Positions 43,779-52,483 of a stretch of 64,000 bases of DNA are shown piece by piece. This DNA is from Leptodesmis sichuanensis A121 (GTDB lineage: Bacteria; Cyanobacteriota; Cyanobacteriia; Leptolyngbyales; Leptolyngbyaceae). Below the pieces are notes generated by a model. The model made no database searches and was not told the DNA's origin. It saw nothing but the letters and a program-made list of their open reading frames with translations. A program made the position numbers and the translations under genes. Each line of letters opens with the position of its first letter. Position 1 is the stretch's first letter. The DNA is taken from positions 2,480,001-2,544,000 of the forward strand of contig NZ_CP075171.1 in the NCBI RefSeq assembly GCF_021379005.1. The letters are read 5' to 3'.

Positions 43779-46754
43779 TTAACCCGCTCCCAGTGCCCCA
43801 GATCCAGCCGCAGCGGCAGCAGAGGTCAGGGCTGTCACGAAGAGCCACCAGGCAGCGGTGGCAGCGGCTTTGCGGGTTTCTTCCATTTGGCGTTGAGCTT
43901 GATGTTTAATCTCTTCAACGCGCCGTTGGGCTTCCAATTGAATGCGTTCGGCCCGTTGCAGCACGCTATTACGAGCCGATTCGATTTGATCGATGATGTG
44001 GTTGGCCTGTTCCTCCGAAATATCCTTGCGGGAACTGAGGATGGCGACCAGGGTGCCTCGATCGAACTGACCTAACCGCTCGCGGATCGCATCAAATCCG
44101 GCTTGCGGATCGTCAAACAGCAGACGGACATCGTGTTTGATGCTGTCATAGTTGAGTTCAGGACGATCCAGGGAGTTCAGATAATTGCGGATGCGGGCAA
44201 ACAGGCGATCGATCAGTTCCTGAATCCGGTACTGGATCTGGCGCATTTGATTCACCAATTGATCGCGTACCGACTCGACTTGGGAGACAATTCGTTCGGC
44301 CTCTTCTGGTGTCATGTCTTTCCGCTGGGAGAGTAAAGCAATCAAAGTGGATCGATCCACCTGGGCCAGGCGATCGCTGAGATGCTGTAGACCCAGTTTG
44401 GGAGATTGTACCAGCAAACCGAGATCCCGCTTGATGCCCTCTGGATTGAGTTCTTCCTTATCCGTATGGCGAAGATAGTCTTCCAGGCTGGCCTCGAAAT
44501 CCATCACCTGTTGCTGAGTTCGCAGCGCTAAGCGACGAGGTGCCCGAATAATTTGCCGAATGGCTCCCAGGACCTGATCAATCGTCTGGTTCACCTGTTC
44601 CTCACTCAGATCGGGACGCTGACTGAGCAGTTTCACCAGGGTTTCACGATCGATCCTGGATAAGCGCTGTCGTAACGCGATCGTGCCTTCCTGGGGATCT
44701 GCGAGCAGGGTTCTTAAATCCCGTTGAATACCCTCTGGATCCAGTTCTTCCAGATTGGTGCCACACAGGTAATCAGCAATTTTGATTAGCGTTTGCTCAT
44801 ACGCCTCCTGAACTGTTCCTGCCAGCATTTGAGGAGCGTGAATTACTGAATTCCAGTTGAATTCTACATGATCCACAATTTGATTAGCCTCAGCTTCACT
44901 AATGTCCTCCCGCTGACGTAGTAATTGCACGGCAGTATCGCGATCGAATTGGGAGAAGCGATACCGCAACGCACCGATGCCCAGTTGAGGATCATTGAAC
45001 AACAGTTGTAAGTCGCGCTTGATGCCTTCTGGATTCAATTCGGATTTACCTGTATTTCGCAGGTAGTTTTCCAGACGCTGCTGAACATCAGTCGCTCTCT
45101 GGCTTATCTGCTCATTCAACGATTTGGCATCGAACAAGACCCGATCGCGAGTTCTTTCCAGGGCATCCAGAATACTTTCCACTTCCTCCGGTGCCATATC
45201 TGTCCGCTGCAGTAACAGATTTTTCAGCGTGGAGCGATCGTACACAGACAGACGCTGGTTAAGCGTGTCATAGTCGGCATCTTCATCCGATAGCAATGCC
45301 TGAAACTCAGGCAGAGTGTCGCTAGAGTGCAGTTGAGATGGGGGTGTGAGTGTGAGATAGATTTTAATCCGCTGTTGCAGATCGGCGGCAATTTCCAGTT
45401 CCTTCGCGGCTTGAGCACCAACCAGCACATCCTTGCGAATCGCCTCTAATTGATCGGCAATTTGCTGAATCTTGCTTTGAGTGAATACACCGCGAGACGA
45501 CAGCACATCCACAAAGTAAGACCGCTTCAGGTAAGACAACTGTTGCACGATGGAATCGGGGTCAGCAGCAGGATCATACAGCACTTCGCGAAATTCCCGC
45601 TCGACGATCGCCGGACTCATCTGCCAGGACGCTTGATTCAGCAAATACTGTTCCACATCATACCGAATGAGACTGTAGGCTTGTTCTTGAGGCGTTTCAC
45701 CCTGCAACTGAGCCATCACTTGATTAGCCTGTCTAGCCACCTGATCGGAACCGCCTTTTAACCGATCGAGAATCCTCTCCAGATCCAGATCAGACAAATC
45801 AGTGCGGCCTGCAATCAAGCCCAGCAAGGTACTCATACCGGCTTGCACCGATTGTTGTAAGAGGCCAGGTGATTTTTGTTGATCGCCACTGGTTCTCTGC
45901 TGCGATCGCTCGGCTAACAGGCGATCGATCTTGGCATTCAGTTCCCGGATCTGCAGTTGTCCCGGTTGAGTCAATTGCAGATACTCGATCAACTCGGCTG
46001 TAGAGTCACGACGAGGAGATCGTTTGCCCAATGTCTGCCGCCATACGCTTTCTAACAGGTCAGCAATTCGGTTCACTTCGTCCTTGGTGAAATCGGTGCG
46101 TTTGCTGACCAGATCCACGAATGTATCGCGATCGATCTGAGCAAGGCCACCCTCATCGGCTAACTCAGCAATTTCTGGATCGTTCAAGATGGCCTCAAAA
46201 TCACTCCGCAATCGGCCCAGATCCAGTCCTGGCAACCTGAGCCGTTGTACGTAGTCTTCAATAGATTCGCGAATGCTGGCTGGATCCATGGCAGATCCCA
46301 ATTCATTCCGAACCGCAGCCGCAACGGCTTCTGCTGTGGAAACGACCTGCCGTTTTGCGGCCTGTCCACCGATCGCGGCTGTGGCGGCTCCTAATACAGC
46401 CTGGAATCCAGAGGTTGCTGCATTGACAACAGAGCCAATCAACGAGCCAACCGTACTGGAACTAACCCAGACTAAGAGACAGAAATAAGCAGCCCAGATT
46501 ACCAGACCAATAATGGCACCCAGGCCAGAATCAGTTAATAAACTGAGTTTGACAGCCAGATAGCAAGCAAAAAATAGTGCTAGCGTAACTGTGATCAGCG
46601 TCCATAGACCCACACCAAGACCGATCTTACGGATACTCATGCCTTCACTGTGGGAATGATCATCAGAGGAGGAGTCAGAGGAACGTCCCAGATAGGAGAT
46701 TCCGGCAGCCACTGAAAAGTTGGTCAAGAGTAGCTGCATGGCAAAGGCCAGCAA
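43779..46754 (-). CDS. large membrane protein with seven ~75-residue repeats
   Basis: A 991-residue protein. The N-terminal part has three or four hydrophobic segments (to about residue 130). The rest contains seven degenerate repeats at about 165-238, 367-440, 463-540, 561-637, 657-733, 757-831 and 855-930, plus a half repeat near 302-332. Each runs from YLR-x-ELNPEGIKRDL through FDR-x-TLVALLSQR to DISEEEAN-x-IIDQIE. A charged helix and one C-terminal membrane segment follow (AAWWLFVTALTSAAAAAGSG). The annotated start is a TTG; hydrophobic codons continue upstream without an ATG, so the true start is unclear. Conserved cyanobacterial family, function unknown. Confidence 0.75.
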   Translation of the reverse strand: MLAFAMQLLLTNFSVAAGISYLGRSSDSSSDDHSHSEGMSIRKIGLGVGLWTLITVTLALFFACYLAVKLSLLTDSGLGAIIGLVIWAAYFCLLVWVSSSTVGSLIGSVVNAATSGFQAVLGAATAAIGGQAAKRQVVSTAEAVAAAVRNELGSAMDPASIRESIEDYVQRLRLPGLDLGRLRSDFEAILNDPEIAELADEGGLAQIDRDTFVDLVSKRTDFTKDEVNRIADLLESVWRQTLGKRSPRRDSTAELIEYLQLTQPGQLQIRELNAKIDRLLAERSQQRTSGDQQKSPGLLQQSVQAGMSTLLGLIAGRTDLSDLDLERILDRLKGGSDQVARQANQVMAQLQGETPQEQAYSLIRYDVEQYLLNQASWQMSPAIVEREFREVLYDPAADPDSIVQQLSYLKRSYFVDVLSSRGVFTQSKIQQIADQLEAIRKDVLVGAQAAKELEIAADLQQRIKIYLTLTPPSQLHSSDTLPEFQALLSDEDADYDTLNQRLSVYDRSTLKNLLLQRTDMAPEEVESILDALERTRDRVLFDAKSLNEQISQRATDVQQRLENYLRNTGKSELNPEGIKRDLQLLFNDPQLGIGALRYRFSQFDRDTAVQLLRQREDISEAEANQIVDHVEFNWNSVIHAPQMLAGTVQEAYEQTLIKIADYLCGTNLEELDPEGIQRDLRTLLADPQEGTIALRQRLSRIDRETLVKLLSQRPDLSEEQVNQTIDQVLGAIRQIIRAPRRLALRTQQQVMDFEASLEDYLRHTDKEELNPEGIKRDLGLLVQSPKLGLQHLSDRLAQVDRSTLIALLSQRKDMTPEEAERIVSQVESVRDQLVNQMRQIQYRIQELIDRLFARIRNYLNSLDRPELNYDSIKHDVRLLFDDPQAGFDAIRERLGQFDRGTLVAILSSRKDISEEQANHIIDQIESARNSVLQRAERIQLEAQRRVEEIKHQAQRQMEETRKAAATAAWWLFVTALTSAAAAAGSGALGAG

Positions 46755-46965
46755 AATACCAGAAATCAGGGCAATGAAGAAGCGCGGCCCCGTAAATAGA
46801 TCCCTTTAGTGGGAACTCGGTATCGAAAGATTACTGCCTGCCGCTAAAGCTTGCCTCGATGCTGGATGGATCCTGACTATCAGAAGAAGAAGTAACAAGA
46901 AAGATGGAGTAGACAGGGTAAACTCGCTCTATACTGAAAGAATTGGGTATCAGAACGAGTATTTT

Positions 46966-48114
46966 ATGTCTCTTGATCAAATTTCTAGAGCGGATCGGAT
47001 TCTGGTGGTAGATGATTCACCAGATAATTTATTTTTGATTCAAGCCACTCTAGAAGACGATGGGTATCAAATCAGTCTGGCTGAGGATGGTAAGACCGCC
47101 CTGGCCCTGGTAGAAAAGCTTCTACCTGATCTGATTCTGCTGGATGTGATGATGCCAGAAATGGATGGGTATGAAGTAACCGAACGGATTCGCCAGAACC
47201 CTAAGCTTCCTTATATTCCGATTCTGCTGATTACTGCCCACGAACGCTCCAGTGTTGTAAAAGGGCTGGATATCGGGGCAGATGACTTTATTCGCAAACC
47301 TGTTGATATTGATGAATTGCTGGCCCGCGTACGATCGCTCCTGCGCTTAAAGCACAGTATTGATGAACGAGAACAAATGGTGCGCCAGCGCGAAGACTTT
47401 GTTTCTCGGTTGACCCACGATTTGCGAACGCCTCTGGTTGCCGCAGACCGAATGCTGTTGCTGTTCCAACAAGAGGCCTTTGGTGCCCTGCCCCAGGAGA
47501 TGCATGAAGCCGTTGATAGCATGGCTCGTAGCAACCATAAGCTGTTGCAAATGGTGAACACTTTACTGGAGGTGTATCGCCATGAAGCTGGATGCAAAAC
47601 CTTAATATTTAATCCGGTTGAAGTTCAGGAATTAGCCCAGGAAGTTATGCAAGAACTGAAACCCCTGGCTGAAGAACGGGGACTTAAGCTAACTGTGGCA
47701 GTTGAGCAGAGTTTGGAAGCAGGAACTGAGGGACACTTGACCACAGTGGTGATGGGCGATCGCTTAGAACTGCATCGCGTTCTCACGAATCTGGTTGGCA
47801 ATGCCATTAAATTCACTGAGCAAGGCGCGATCACTATTCATGTGGCTGGTGCGCCTGTGGGTGGCACACCAAACCAACCTGATCAAAAGTCTTACGTTAC
47901 GATCGCTGTACAAGATACTGGAGTCGGCATTCCTGCTGACGAGCAGGCGACCTTATTTGAACGGTTCCATTCTGGTGAACACAAGCGTTCTGGAAGTGGT
48001 TTGGGGCTGTATCTCTCTCGCCGGATTGTGGAATCCCATCAGGGGACGATCAACGTGCGATCGCAACCGGGTAAGGGGAGTGTTTTTACGATTCGCTTAC
48101 CAGCAGAAAAGTAG
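46966..48114 (+). CDS. response regulator-histidine kinase hybrid
   Basis: A 382-residue soluble protein. An N-terminal receiver domain (ILVVDDSPDNLFLIQATLED, phospho-acceptor in LILLDVMMPEMDG, then ADDFIRKPVDIDEL) is followed by a linker helix, a HisKA dimerisation domain with the catalytic His in SRLTHDLRTPLVAADR, and an HATPase (VLTNLVGNAIKFTEQGAITI, then GSGLGLYLSRRIVESHQGTI). The receiver probably controls the kinase. No input domain or partner regulator is adjacent, so it likely works in a phosphorelay with distant genes. Confidence 0.9.
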   Translation: MSLDQISRADRILVVDDSPDNLFLIQATLEDDGYQISLAEDGKTALALVEKLLPDLILLDVMMPEMDGYEVTERIRQNPKLPYIPILLITAHERSSVVKGLDIGADDFIRKPVDIDELLARVRSLLRLKHSIDEREQMVRQREDFVSRLTHDLRTPLVAADRMLLLFQQEAFGALPQEMHEAVDSMARSNHKLLQMVNTLLEVYRHEAGCKTLIFNPVEVQELAQEVMQELKPLAEERGLKLTVAVEQSLEAGTEGHLTTVVMGDRLELHRVLTNLVGNAIKFTEQGAITIHVAGAPVGGTPNQPDQKSYVTIAVQDTGVGIPADEQATLFERFHSGEHKRSGSGLGLYLSRRIVESHQGTINVRSQPGKGSVFTIRLPAEK

Positions 48115-48224
48115 AGTGGACACGGCCCACTTTTACATTGCCTGCCCGATGAATCCAATTAATGTCATGAGGACAAATTTAAGATTCTGTTCCTTGAGGA
48201 TTGAATAAAAAAGTGATAAATGGA

Positions 48225-48659
48225 ATGACTAAGGTAATGGGTACCTTAAGCCCAGTTCATTCATTCCAGCCGTCACCAACAATGGCTAATATATATCCGT
48301 TTCCCAAACCCAACCCAATGGACAGACTCCGGTTAGCCTGGTCGATCCTGGTTAACCCCATTAAAATGTTGATAAATTTTAGAAAAACTGTAGCAACCAA
48401 TTCAGACTTTGAAGAGACGAGTTCTATTTTCTGCTTTTATAAAAATGAAGCAAAACAAATTCAAATTCTCCGCATTGTCGATCGCAACCATAACTGCCAC
48501 TTTGAACAAGTTATTTTTCCCACTCAACAGTTGTTATTTGCCACTCCGCCCAAAGTTCAACTGGAAATATACACAGGAACATTCATTTCTACCGTGTTAA
48601 CGAATAGATTTGCCTGTGAGAACTTAGAAATTAAGGTGATAGAAAGAGTCACCTCCTAA
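48225..48659 (+). CDS. DUF1830 domain protein
   Basis: A 144-residue protein whose C-terminal half matches DUF1830 (IFCFYKNEAKQIQILRIVDR, then FEQVIFPTQQLLFATPPKVQ and LEIYTGTFIST). The N-terminal ~65 residues (MDRLRLAWSILVNPIKMLIN) are not recognised. DUF1830 is a small cyanobacterial domain of unknown role. ATG 48225 is used; ATGs at 48237 and further in would also keep the domain. Confidence 0.75.
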   Translation: MTKVMGTLSPVHSFQPSPTMANIYPFPKPNPMDRLRLAWSILVNPIKMLINFRKTVATNSDFEETSSIFCFYKNEAKQIQILRIVDRNHNCHFEQVIFPTQQLLFATPPKVQLEIYTGTFISTVLTNRFACENLEIKVIERVTS

Positions 48660-48686
48660 TAAACAGTCAGTGAGCAGATCCAACCT

Positions 48687-48758
48687 GTAGAGGCACAGCA
48701 TTCGCCAGGTGATTGCAGTGAATTGATAGAAATCTGGACTGAATGCTACGTCCTAGTA
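48687..48758. repeat. GTAGGGGCG palindromic repeat, copy 2 (diverged)
   Basis: GTAGAGGCACAGCATTCG at the left and GAATGCTACGTCCTAGTAC at the right form a partly mispaired hairpin over ~72 nt. It overlaps the last codons of the DUF202 gene (GTATTGG side), so the hairpin may work as its transcription end. Confidence 0.65.
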
Positions 48759-49190
48759 CTGAACCCTATTAGCAGGTGGCTGCAGATCTGGATTAGTAGG
48801 CGGGATTTCCTTATTTCTAAGCAACACAAGCGGGATGCTGAGAATGCCTAATGCCATCACGATCACCGTTGTCATCCACACATACCACCGCCGAGGACGG
48901 TAATCTCCCCGCTCAATTTGCCAAAAGACCTGATTATAACGCCATGCTGCGAGTGCGATCGTGACAATGCCAACAACGACCAGCACCACTCCCACATCCT
49001 CTGAGCTAAATCTGGCAGGAGGTGAAACAGTGGATGGATGGAGTGCAACTTGCAACTGACGCAAAAACAAACTGAAGCGAGCGATCGCAAATCCAAACCC
49101 AATTAAAGCAATCGAAGTCCGCATCCAGGCTAAAAAGGTGCGTTCATTAGCTTGATGTTCTCGCTGGCGATCGATCTTTGGTTCCTTCAT
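48753..49190 (-). CDS. DUF202 family membrane protein
   Basis: A 145-residue protein with the family signature ANERTFLAWMRTSIALIGFG (about residues 13-32) and three membrane segments (IALIGFGFAIARF, DVGVVLVVVGIVTIALAAWR and MTTVIVMALGILSIPLVLL). DUF202/YidH proteins sit in the inner membrane with unknown role. ATG 49190 starts just before the signature; an upstream extension is unlikely. Confidence 0.88.
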   Translation of the reverse strand: MKEPKIDRQREHQANERTFLAWMRTSIALIGFGFAIARFSLFLRQLQVALHPSTVSPPARFSSEDVGVVLVVVGIVTIALAAWRYNQVFWQIERGDYRPRRWYVWMTTVIVMALGILSIPLVLLRNKEIPPTNPDLQPPANRVQY

Positions 49191-49552
49191 ACCTGACCTG
49201 TGCGTGCTTATTGGCGTTGTAGGATGTGTTAGCGTAGCGTAACCCATCTCCTTCCATTACTCTAATTGGTACAACAGGTGAGAACAATGGTCATTCGTCA
49301 TGGGTTGGCGATTAGTCACAGATGACAAAGGACACATGACGCATGACAGCCCCCCCAGGAATATTTATTCCATCCAACGGAGAATTGCTTTCTCCTGCGA
49401 CAGGACTTTTGTATACTTAGCCATATACAGCCGCCAATGGCACGGAATACGGAGAAACAGGAAAGTAAGTTTTAAGTTTTGAGTTCTCAGTTTTAACTGG
49501 CTCAAAACTCAAAACTTAACACTTAAAACTTTTCACAAAGGGGAATTGTTTG
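49191..49552. other. intergenic region with GTAGGATGGGTT-type palindrome and heptanucleotide repeats
   Basis: No gene was seen. Near 49219-49252 GTAGGATGTGTTAGCG and GCGTAACCCATC are partly complementary, matching related palindromes near 9070 and 36735-36775. At 49468-49500 AGTTTTA, AGTTTTG, AGTTCTC and AGTTTTA units repeat, and their complement follows at 49503-49532, so the two arrays can pair into a long hairpin just upstream of the next gene. Confidence 0.6.
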
Positions 49553-50476
49553 ATGAAAGTCGCAGTAACAGGGGCAACGGGGTTCGTAGGGCATCGACTG
49601 GTGGAGCGCTTGCAGGCAGAAGGCCATCAGGTAGTTGTCTTCACCAGAAACCCAGACCGGGCTGCAAAAGTCTTTCCCAAAACAGCATTTCCAGCCGTTG
49701 AAATTGTGGCCTATACCCCAACCGTTGCAGGAGAGTGGCAACAGGCGATCGCAGGCTGCGATGGTGTCGTTAATCTGGCAGGAGAACCAATCTCAGAACG
49801 GTGGACAGCGGCTCATAAACAGGCCATTCTGGAGAGCCGCAAACTGGGAACCCAGCGAATTGTCGAGGCGATCGCCCAGGCAAACCCCAAACCCCAGGTA
49901 CTGGTGAATGCCTCAGCGATCGGCTATTACGGTACCAGTGAGACAGTTACCTTTGATGAGAGCAGTAATCCGGGTAACGACTTCTTAGCAGAGGTTTGTC
50001 AGGCGTGGGAAAGTGAAGCGCAGAAAGTGAAAGAGGCCGGAGTGCGGCTGGTCATCCTGCGTCTGGGAATTGTACTGGGGATGGGAGGCGCGATCGCCAG
50101 AATGCTGCCGCCGTTCAAACTATTTGCAGGTGGCCCGATCGGTTCCGGCAAGCAATGGTTTTCCTGGATTCATCGCGATGATCTGGTCAGCCTGATTCTG
50201 TACGCCTTGACTCAACCCAGTATGGCAGGTATTTACAATGCGACCGCCCCCAATCCTGTCCGCATGGCTGAATTCTGTCATACTCTGGGTGAGGTGATGC
50301 ATCGTCCTTCCTGGCTTCCTGTTCCTGCCTTTGCGATCGAAGCATTGCTGGGCGATGGTGCGATCGTTGTTCTGGAAGGGCAAGAAGTCATTCCCAAACG
50401 CACTCAAGAAAGTGGATTCCAATACCAGTACCCAACGGTAAAACAGGCCCTGGAAGAAGTCGTAACAGAATCATAA
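49553..50476 (+). CDS. TIGR01777-family epimerase-like protein
   Basis: A 307-residue short-chain dehydrogenase-like protein. The Rossmann motif AVTGATGFVGHRLVERLQ (about residues 4-21) is followed by the family's VVNLAGEPISERWT, VNASAIGYYG (with the YxxxK-type region) and RLGIVLGMGGAIARMLPPFK. Members occur in most cyanobacteria and chloroplasts and are linked to cell division in a few cases; substrate unknown. ATG 49553 is used, with AAAGGGGAA about 8 bp upstream. Confidence 0.88.
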   Translation: MKVAVTGATGFVGHRLVERLQAEGHQVVVFTRNPDRAAKVFPKTAFPAVEIVAYTPTVAGEWQQAIAGCDGVVNLAGEPISERWTAAHKQAILESRKLGTQRIVEAIAQANPKPQVLVNASAIGYYGTSETVTFDESSNPGNDFLAEVCQAWESEAQKVKEAGVRLVILRLGIVLGMGGAIARMLPPFKLFAGGPIGSGKQWFSWIHRDDLVSLILYALTQPSMAGIYNATAPNPVRMAEFCHTLGEVMHRPSWLPVPAFAIEALLGDGAIVVLEGQEVIPKRTQESGFQYQYPTVKQALEEVVTES

Positions 50477-50513
50477 GCTTTAAGTTTTAAGTTTTGAGTT
50501 CTAAGCTTTAAGT
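50473..50513. repeat. heptanucleotide tandem repeat (AGTTTTA type)
   Basis: Units AGCTTTA, AGTTTTA, AGTTTTG, AGTTCTA and AGCTTTA run from the stop codon of the epimerase gene onward. The same unit family occurs upstream of that gene and near 58076, so it flanks the gene on both sides. Confidence 0.8.
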
Positions 50514-50550
50514 GATTTCTCTGGGGCTAATTTAGTTTGTGTTGGCCAAC

Positions 50551-50622
50551 GTAGGGGCGTGGCACTTGGGCAAACATCTGCGAGTCAAGCCAAAAATCTC
50601 TGGCCAAATGCTACGCCCTTAC
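50551..50622. repeat. GTAGGGGCG palindromic repeat, copy 3
   Basis: Left arm GTAGGGGCGTGGCACTTGGG and right arm CCAAATGCTACGCCCTTAC bracket ~33 nt. Together with 19526-19593 it defines a ~70-nt palindromic family. Confidence 0.75.
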
Positions 50623-50646
50623 AGGAGTTTAACTCAAAACTTCTTT

Positions 50647-50931
50647 CTACTGTGCCTGGTTCAATCGTTTGTTGACCCAGCTAATTATGCCACTGGCGAT
50701 CGCGCCTGCCATTAAAATACCGATTGCAGGTTGCATAACGGGATCCCATAGCTTGTACCAGACATCCAGCCCTAGAGGAAATCCGGCACTGCGACCAATT
50801 ACGGCGGCGGCAAACCAGACAAAGCTCAACAGCACAAAAAATAAATCTGCCATCAAGGCCAGATTCAGCCATTGCAGAAGTTTTTCTTTCACGCTGAGTA
50901 ATCTCCCAAGTCTACTAGCCTGATTGTACAA
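50647..50931 (-). CDS. small two-helix membrane protein
   Basis: A 94-residue protein with two membrane segments (LALMADLFFVLLSFVWFAAA and ILMAGAIASGIISWV) separated by a loop (FPLGLDVWYKLWDPVMQPAI). It looks like a conserved cyanobacterial membrane protein; no family name was recognised. It ends inside a region of repeats and is not clearly linked to neighbours. Confidence 0.65.
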   Translation of the reverse strand: MYNQASRLGRLLSVKEKLLQWLNLALMADLFFVLLSFVWFAAAVIGRSAGFPLGLDVWYKLWDPVMQPAIGILMAGAIASGIISWVNKRLNQAQ

Positions 50932-50993
50932 GGCAGCGCGATCGATAACCGAGTGGTGAACCCGGAGAACCCAGTGGGGTTATTTCATCATTC

Positions 50994-51662
50994 TCAGAGA
51001 ATTTTTTGCTGCATGACATCAAACGCTGCAACCTGAGCCTGAGCCGCTGGGCTATTGGGATATTCATCAAGCAACAATGACCAGATCATTTGATCCTGCT
51101 TCTGTCCCTCATGGTCATCCAATCGTTGGCGTAAGGTTGCCTCATGCACAAAACCCAGTTTTTTAGGAACTGCCATGCTTCTCACATTTCTGGGATCACA
51201 GTGAATTTCAACTCGTTTCAATCCCATGACTGCAAAGGCGACTTTTGTGAGTGCCGCCGAAACCTCTGTAGCATAGCCCTGGTTGACGTAGTCCACATGA
51301 ATCCAGTAGCCAATCTCGATCGCATCCTTGCCCACCCGAGGAATCAGCCCAGTTCCGCCAATAACCAGAGATTCATCCTGATTAAAAATCCCGTAGGCAA
51401 AATGCTCATCCTGGTCAAACTCCGCCCGAAATTTGCGGAGCAAGTTAACTCTTTGCTGTAAATCCTGGGGTTCGTTGTGCGCCCACGGTGTCCAGGGTTT
51501 CAGGTGTTCCAGGCTTTCTGCGATCGCAGTAGCTAACAAAGGAGCATCAGTTGGATCCCAGCATCGCAGAATCAGGCGCTGGGTTTGAATTCGATAGGCT
51601 GGTCTGGAAACTGCATCAGTCATAAGATCAGGAAAGTTAGTTTGCCAGGCAGAAACTTTCAT
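50994..51662 (-). CDS. GNAT-family N-acetyltransferase (RimJ/RimL type)
   Basis: A 222-residue enzyme. The fold starts with YRIQTQRLILRCWDPTDAPL and contains the acetyl-CoA-binding region IEIGYWIHVDYVNQGYATEV and the later RVEIHCDPRNVRSMAVPKKL (N-R/xxS motif). It probably acetylates a small amine or protein N terminus. Its ATG follows the stop of the lyase gene with no gap, so the two are translationally coupled. An alternative start at 51624 begins nearer the fold. Confidence 0.87.
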   Translation of the reverse strand: MKVSAWQTNFPDLMTDAVSRPAYRIQTQRLILRCWDPTDAPLLATAIAESLEHLKPWTPWAHNEPQDLQQRVNLLRKFRAEFDQDEHFAYGIFNQDESLVIGGTGLIPRVGKDAIEIGYWIHVDYVNQGYATEVSAALTKVAFAVMGLKRVEIHCDPRNVRSMAVPKKLGFVHEATLRQRLDDHEGQKQDQMIWSLLLDEYPNSPAAQAQVAAFDVMQQKIL

Positions 51663-52163
51663 TTACTCAGGGGCTATCAGATCGATTTCTACACCATAGG
51701 TTTCCAGCAAATTACAGGTGTCGTGATCAACAACGTTGGTGTCACTCAGTTCTAAATTGTAAAAGTCAATCACAGGTGCTTCAAAATAAGGGCCAGCGTG
51801 CCAGGTGCCCACATTTAACTTAATAAAACAATTGCCTGGAATCCGAAAAGCTCTGATACTCTCCCAGTCTGGTTTAGGAGACGCTGGATCAGGACGGGCA
51901 ACGGCCATCAACCACTCTTTGCCTTCCAGAGATCCTAAACACTGAGTACAGCGCAGATGGCGGGTAATGCGATCGAACCTGGTTCCCCGATTATGCAGCC
52001 GCATAATGTAAAAGCGAGGGATGCCATTTTGTAACTCAAGTTGAGCGTCACTGGCATCATAAGCCTTCCCATCTGCAGCGGCAAAAATGACTTGCCCAAA
52101 GGGTTGAAAGTTCTCTGAAGTAATGGGTTGGGGGCGCAGTTTAAGCAGCAAGTAGGTTTCCAT
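51663..52163 (-). CDS. ureidoglycolate lyase family protein
   Basis: A 166-residue cupin-like protein of the AllA family (LLLKLRPQPITSENFQPFGQ, then MRLHNRGTRFDRITRHLRCT and QCLGSLEGKEWLMAVARPD, ending FIKLNVGTWHAGPYFEAPVI). AllA releases urea or ammonia from ureidoglycolate in purine breakdown. The histidines expected to hold the metal (RHL, GTWHAGP) are present. It is the first gene of a two-gene unit with the acetyltransferase. Confidence 0.85.
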   Translation of the reverse strand: METYLLLKLRPQPITSENFQPFGQVIFAAADGKAYDASDAQLELQNGIPRFYIMRLHNRGTRFDRITRHLRCTQCLGSLEGKEWLMAVARPDPASPKPDWESIRAFRIPGNCFIKLNVGTWHAGPYFEAPVIDFYNLELSDTNVVDHDTCNLLETYGVEIDLIAPE

Positions 52164-52360
52164 AGCGGGTGGGGATAGCTAGATGGGGATGGATTCAAGC
52201 GCAACAGCCAGTTTTCCGTAAAGGATGGCAGAATAACATGATGCAGGCTGAGGTTTCAGTATGTAATTTATCTGGCCTCCGCTTTAAATCAGTAAATTTG
52301 AATTAATCACAGTTTGCTTACAAAATAGAGGCTGTTATTTATTGGTTCTACATACGCCAA

Positions 52361-52397
52361 AATTTTTTGCCGAAAAGAGGCTCTCCGGCAAAAAATT
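52361..52397. terminator. bidirectional intrinsic terminator
   Basis: A perfect 12-bp stem AATTTTTTGCCG / CGGCAAAAAATT with a 13-nt loop (52373-52385), A/T-rich on both flanks. It lies ~85 bp past the end of the 52484-52984 gene (leftward) and ~200 bp upstream of the lyase gene. Confidence 0.75.
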
Positions 52398-52483
52398 ATG
52401 AGTGTCATCAGTATGTCTGAAATAGGGGCTCAATAGATGGCAAGGCTGAATTTAACTGGCTTTTTGATCACTGAAGTCTGCGA

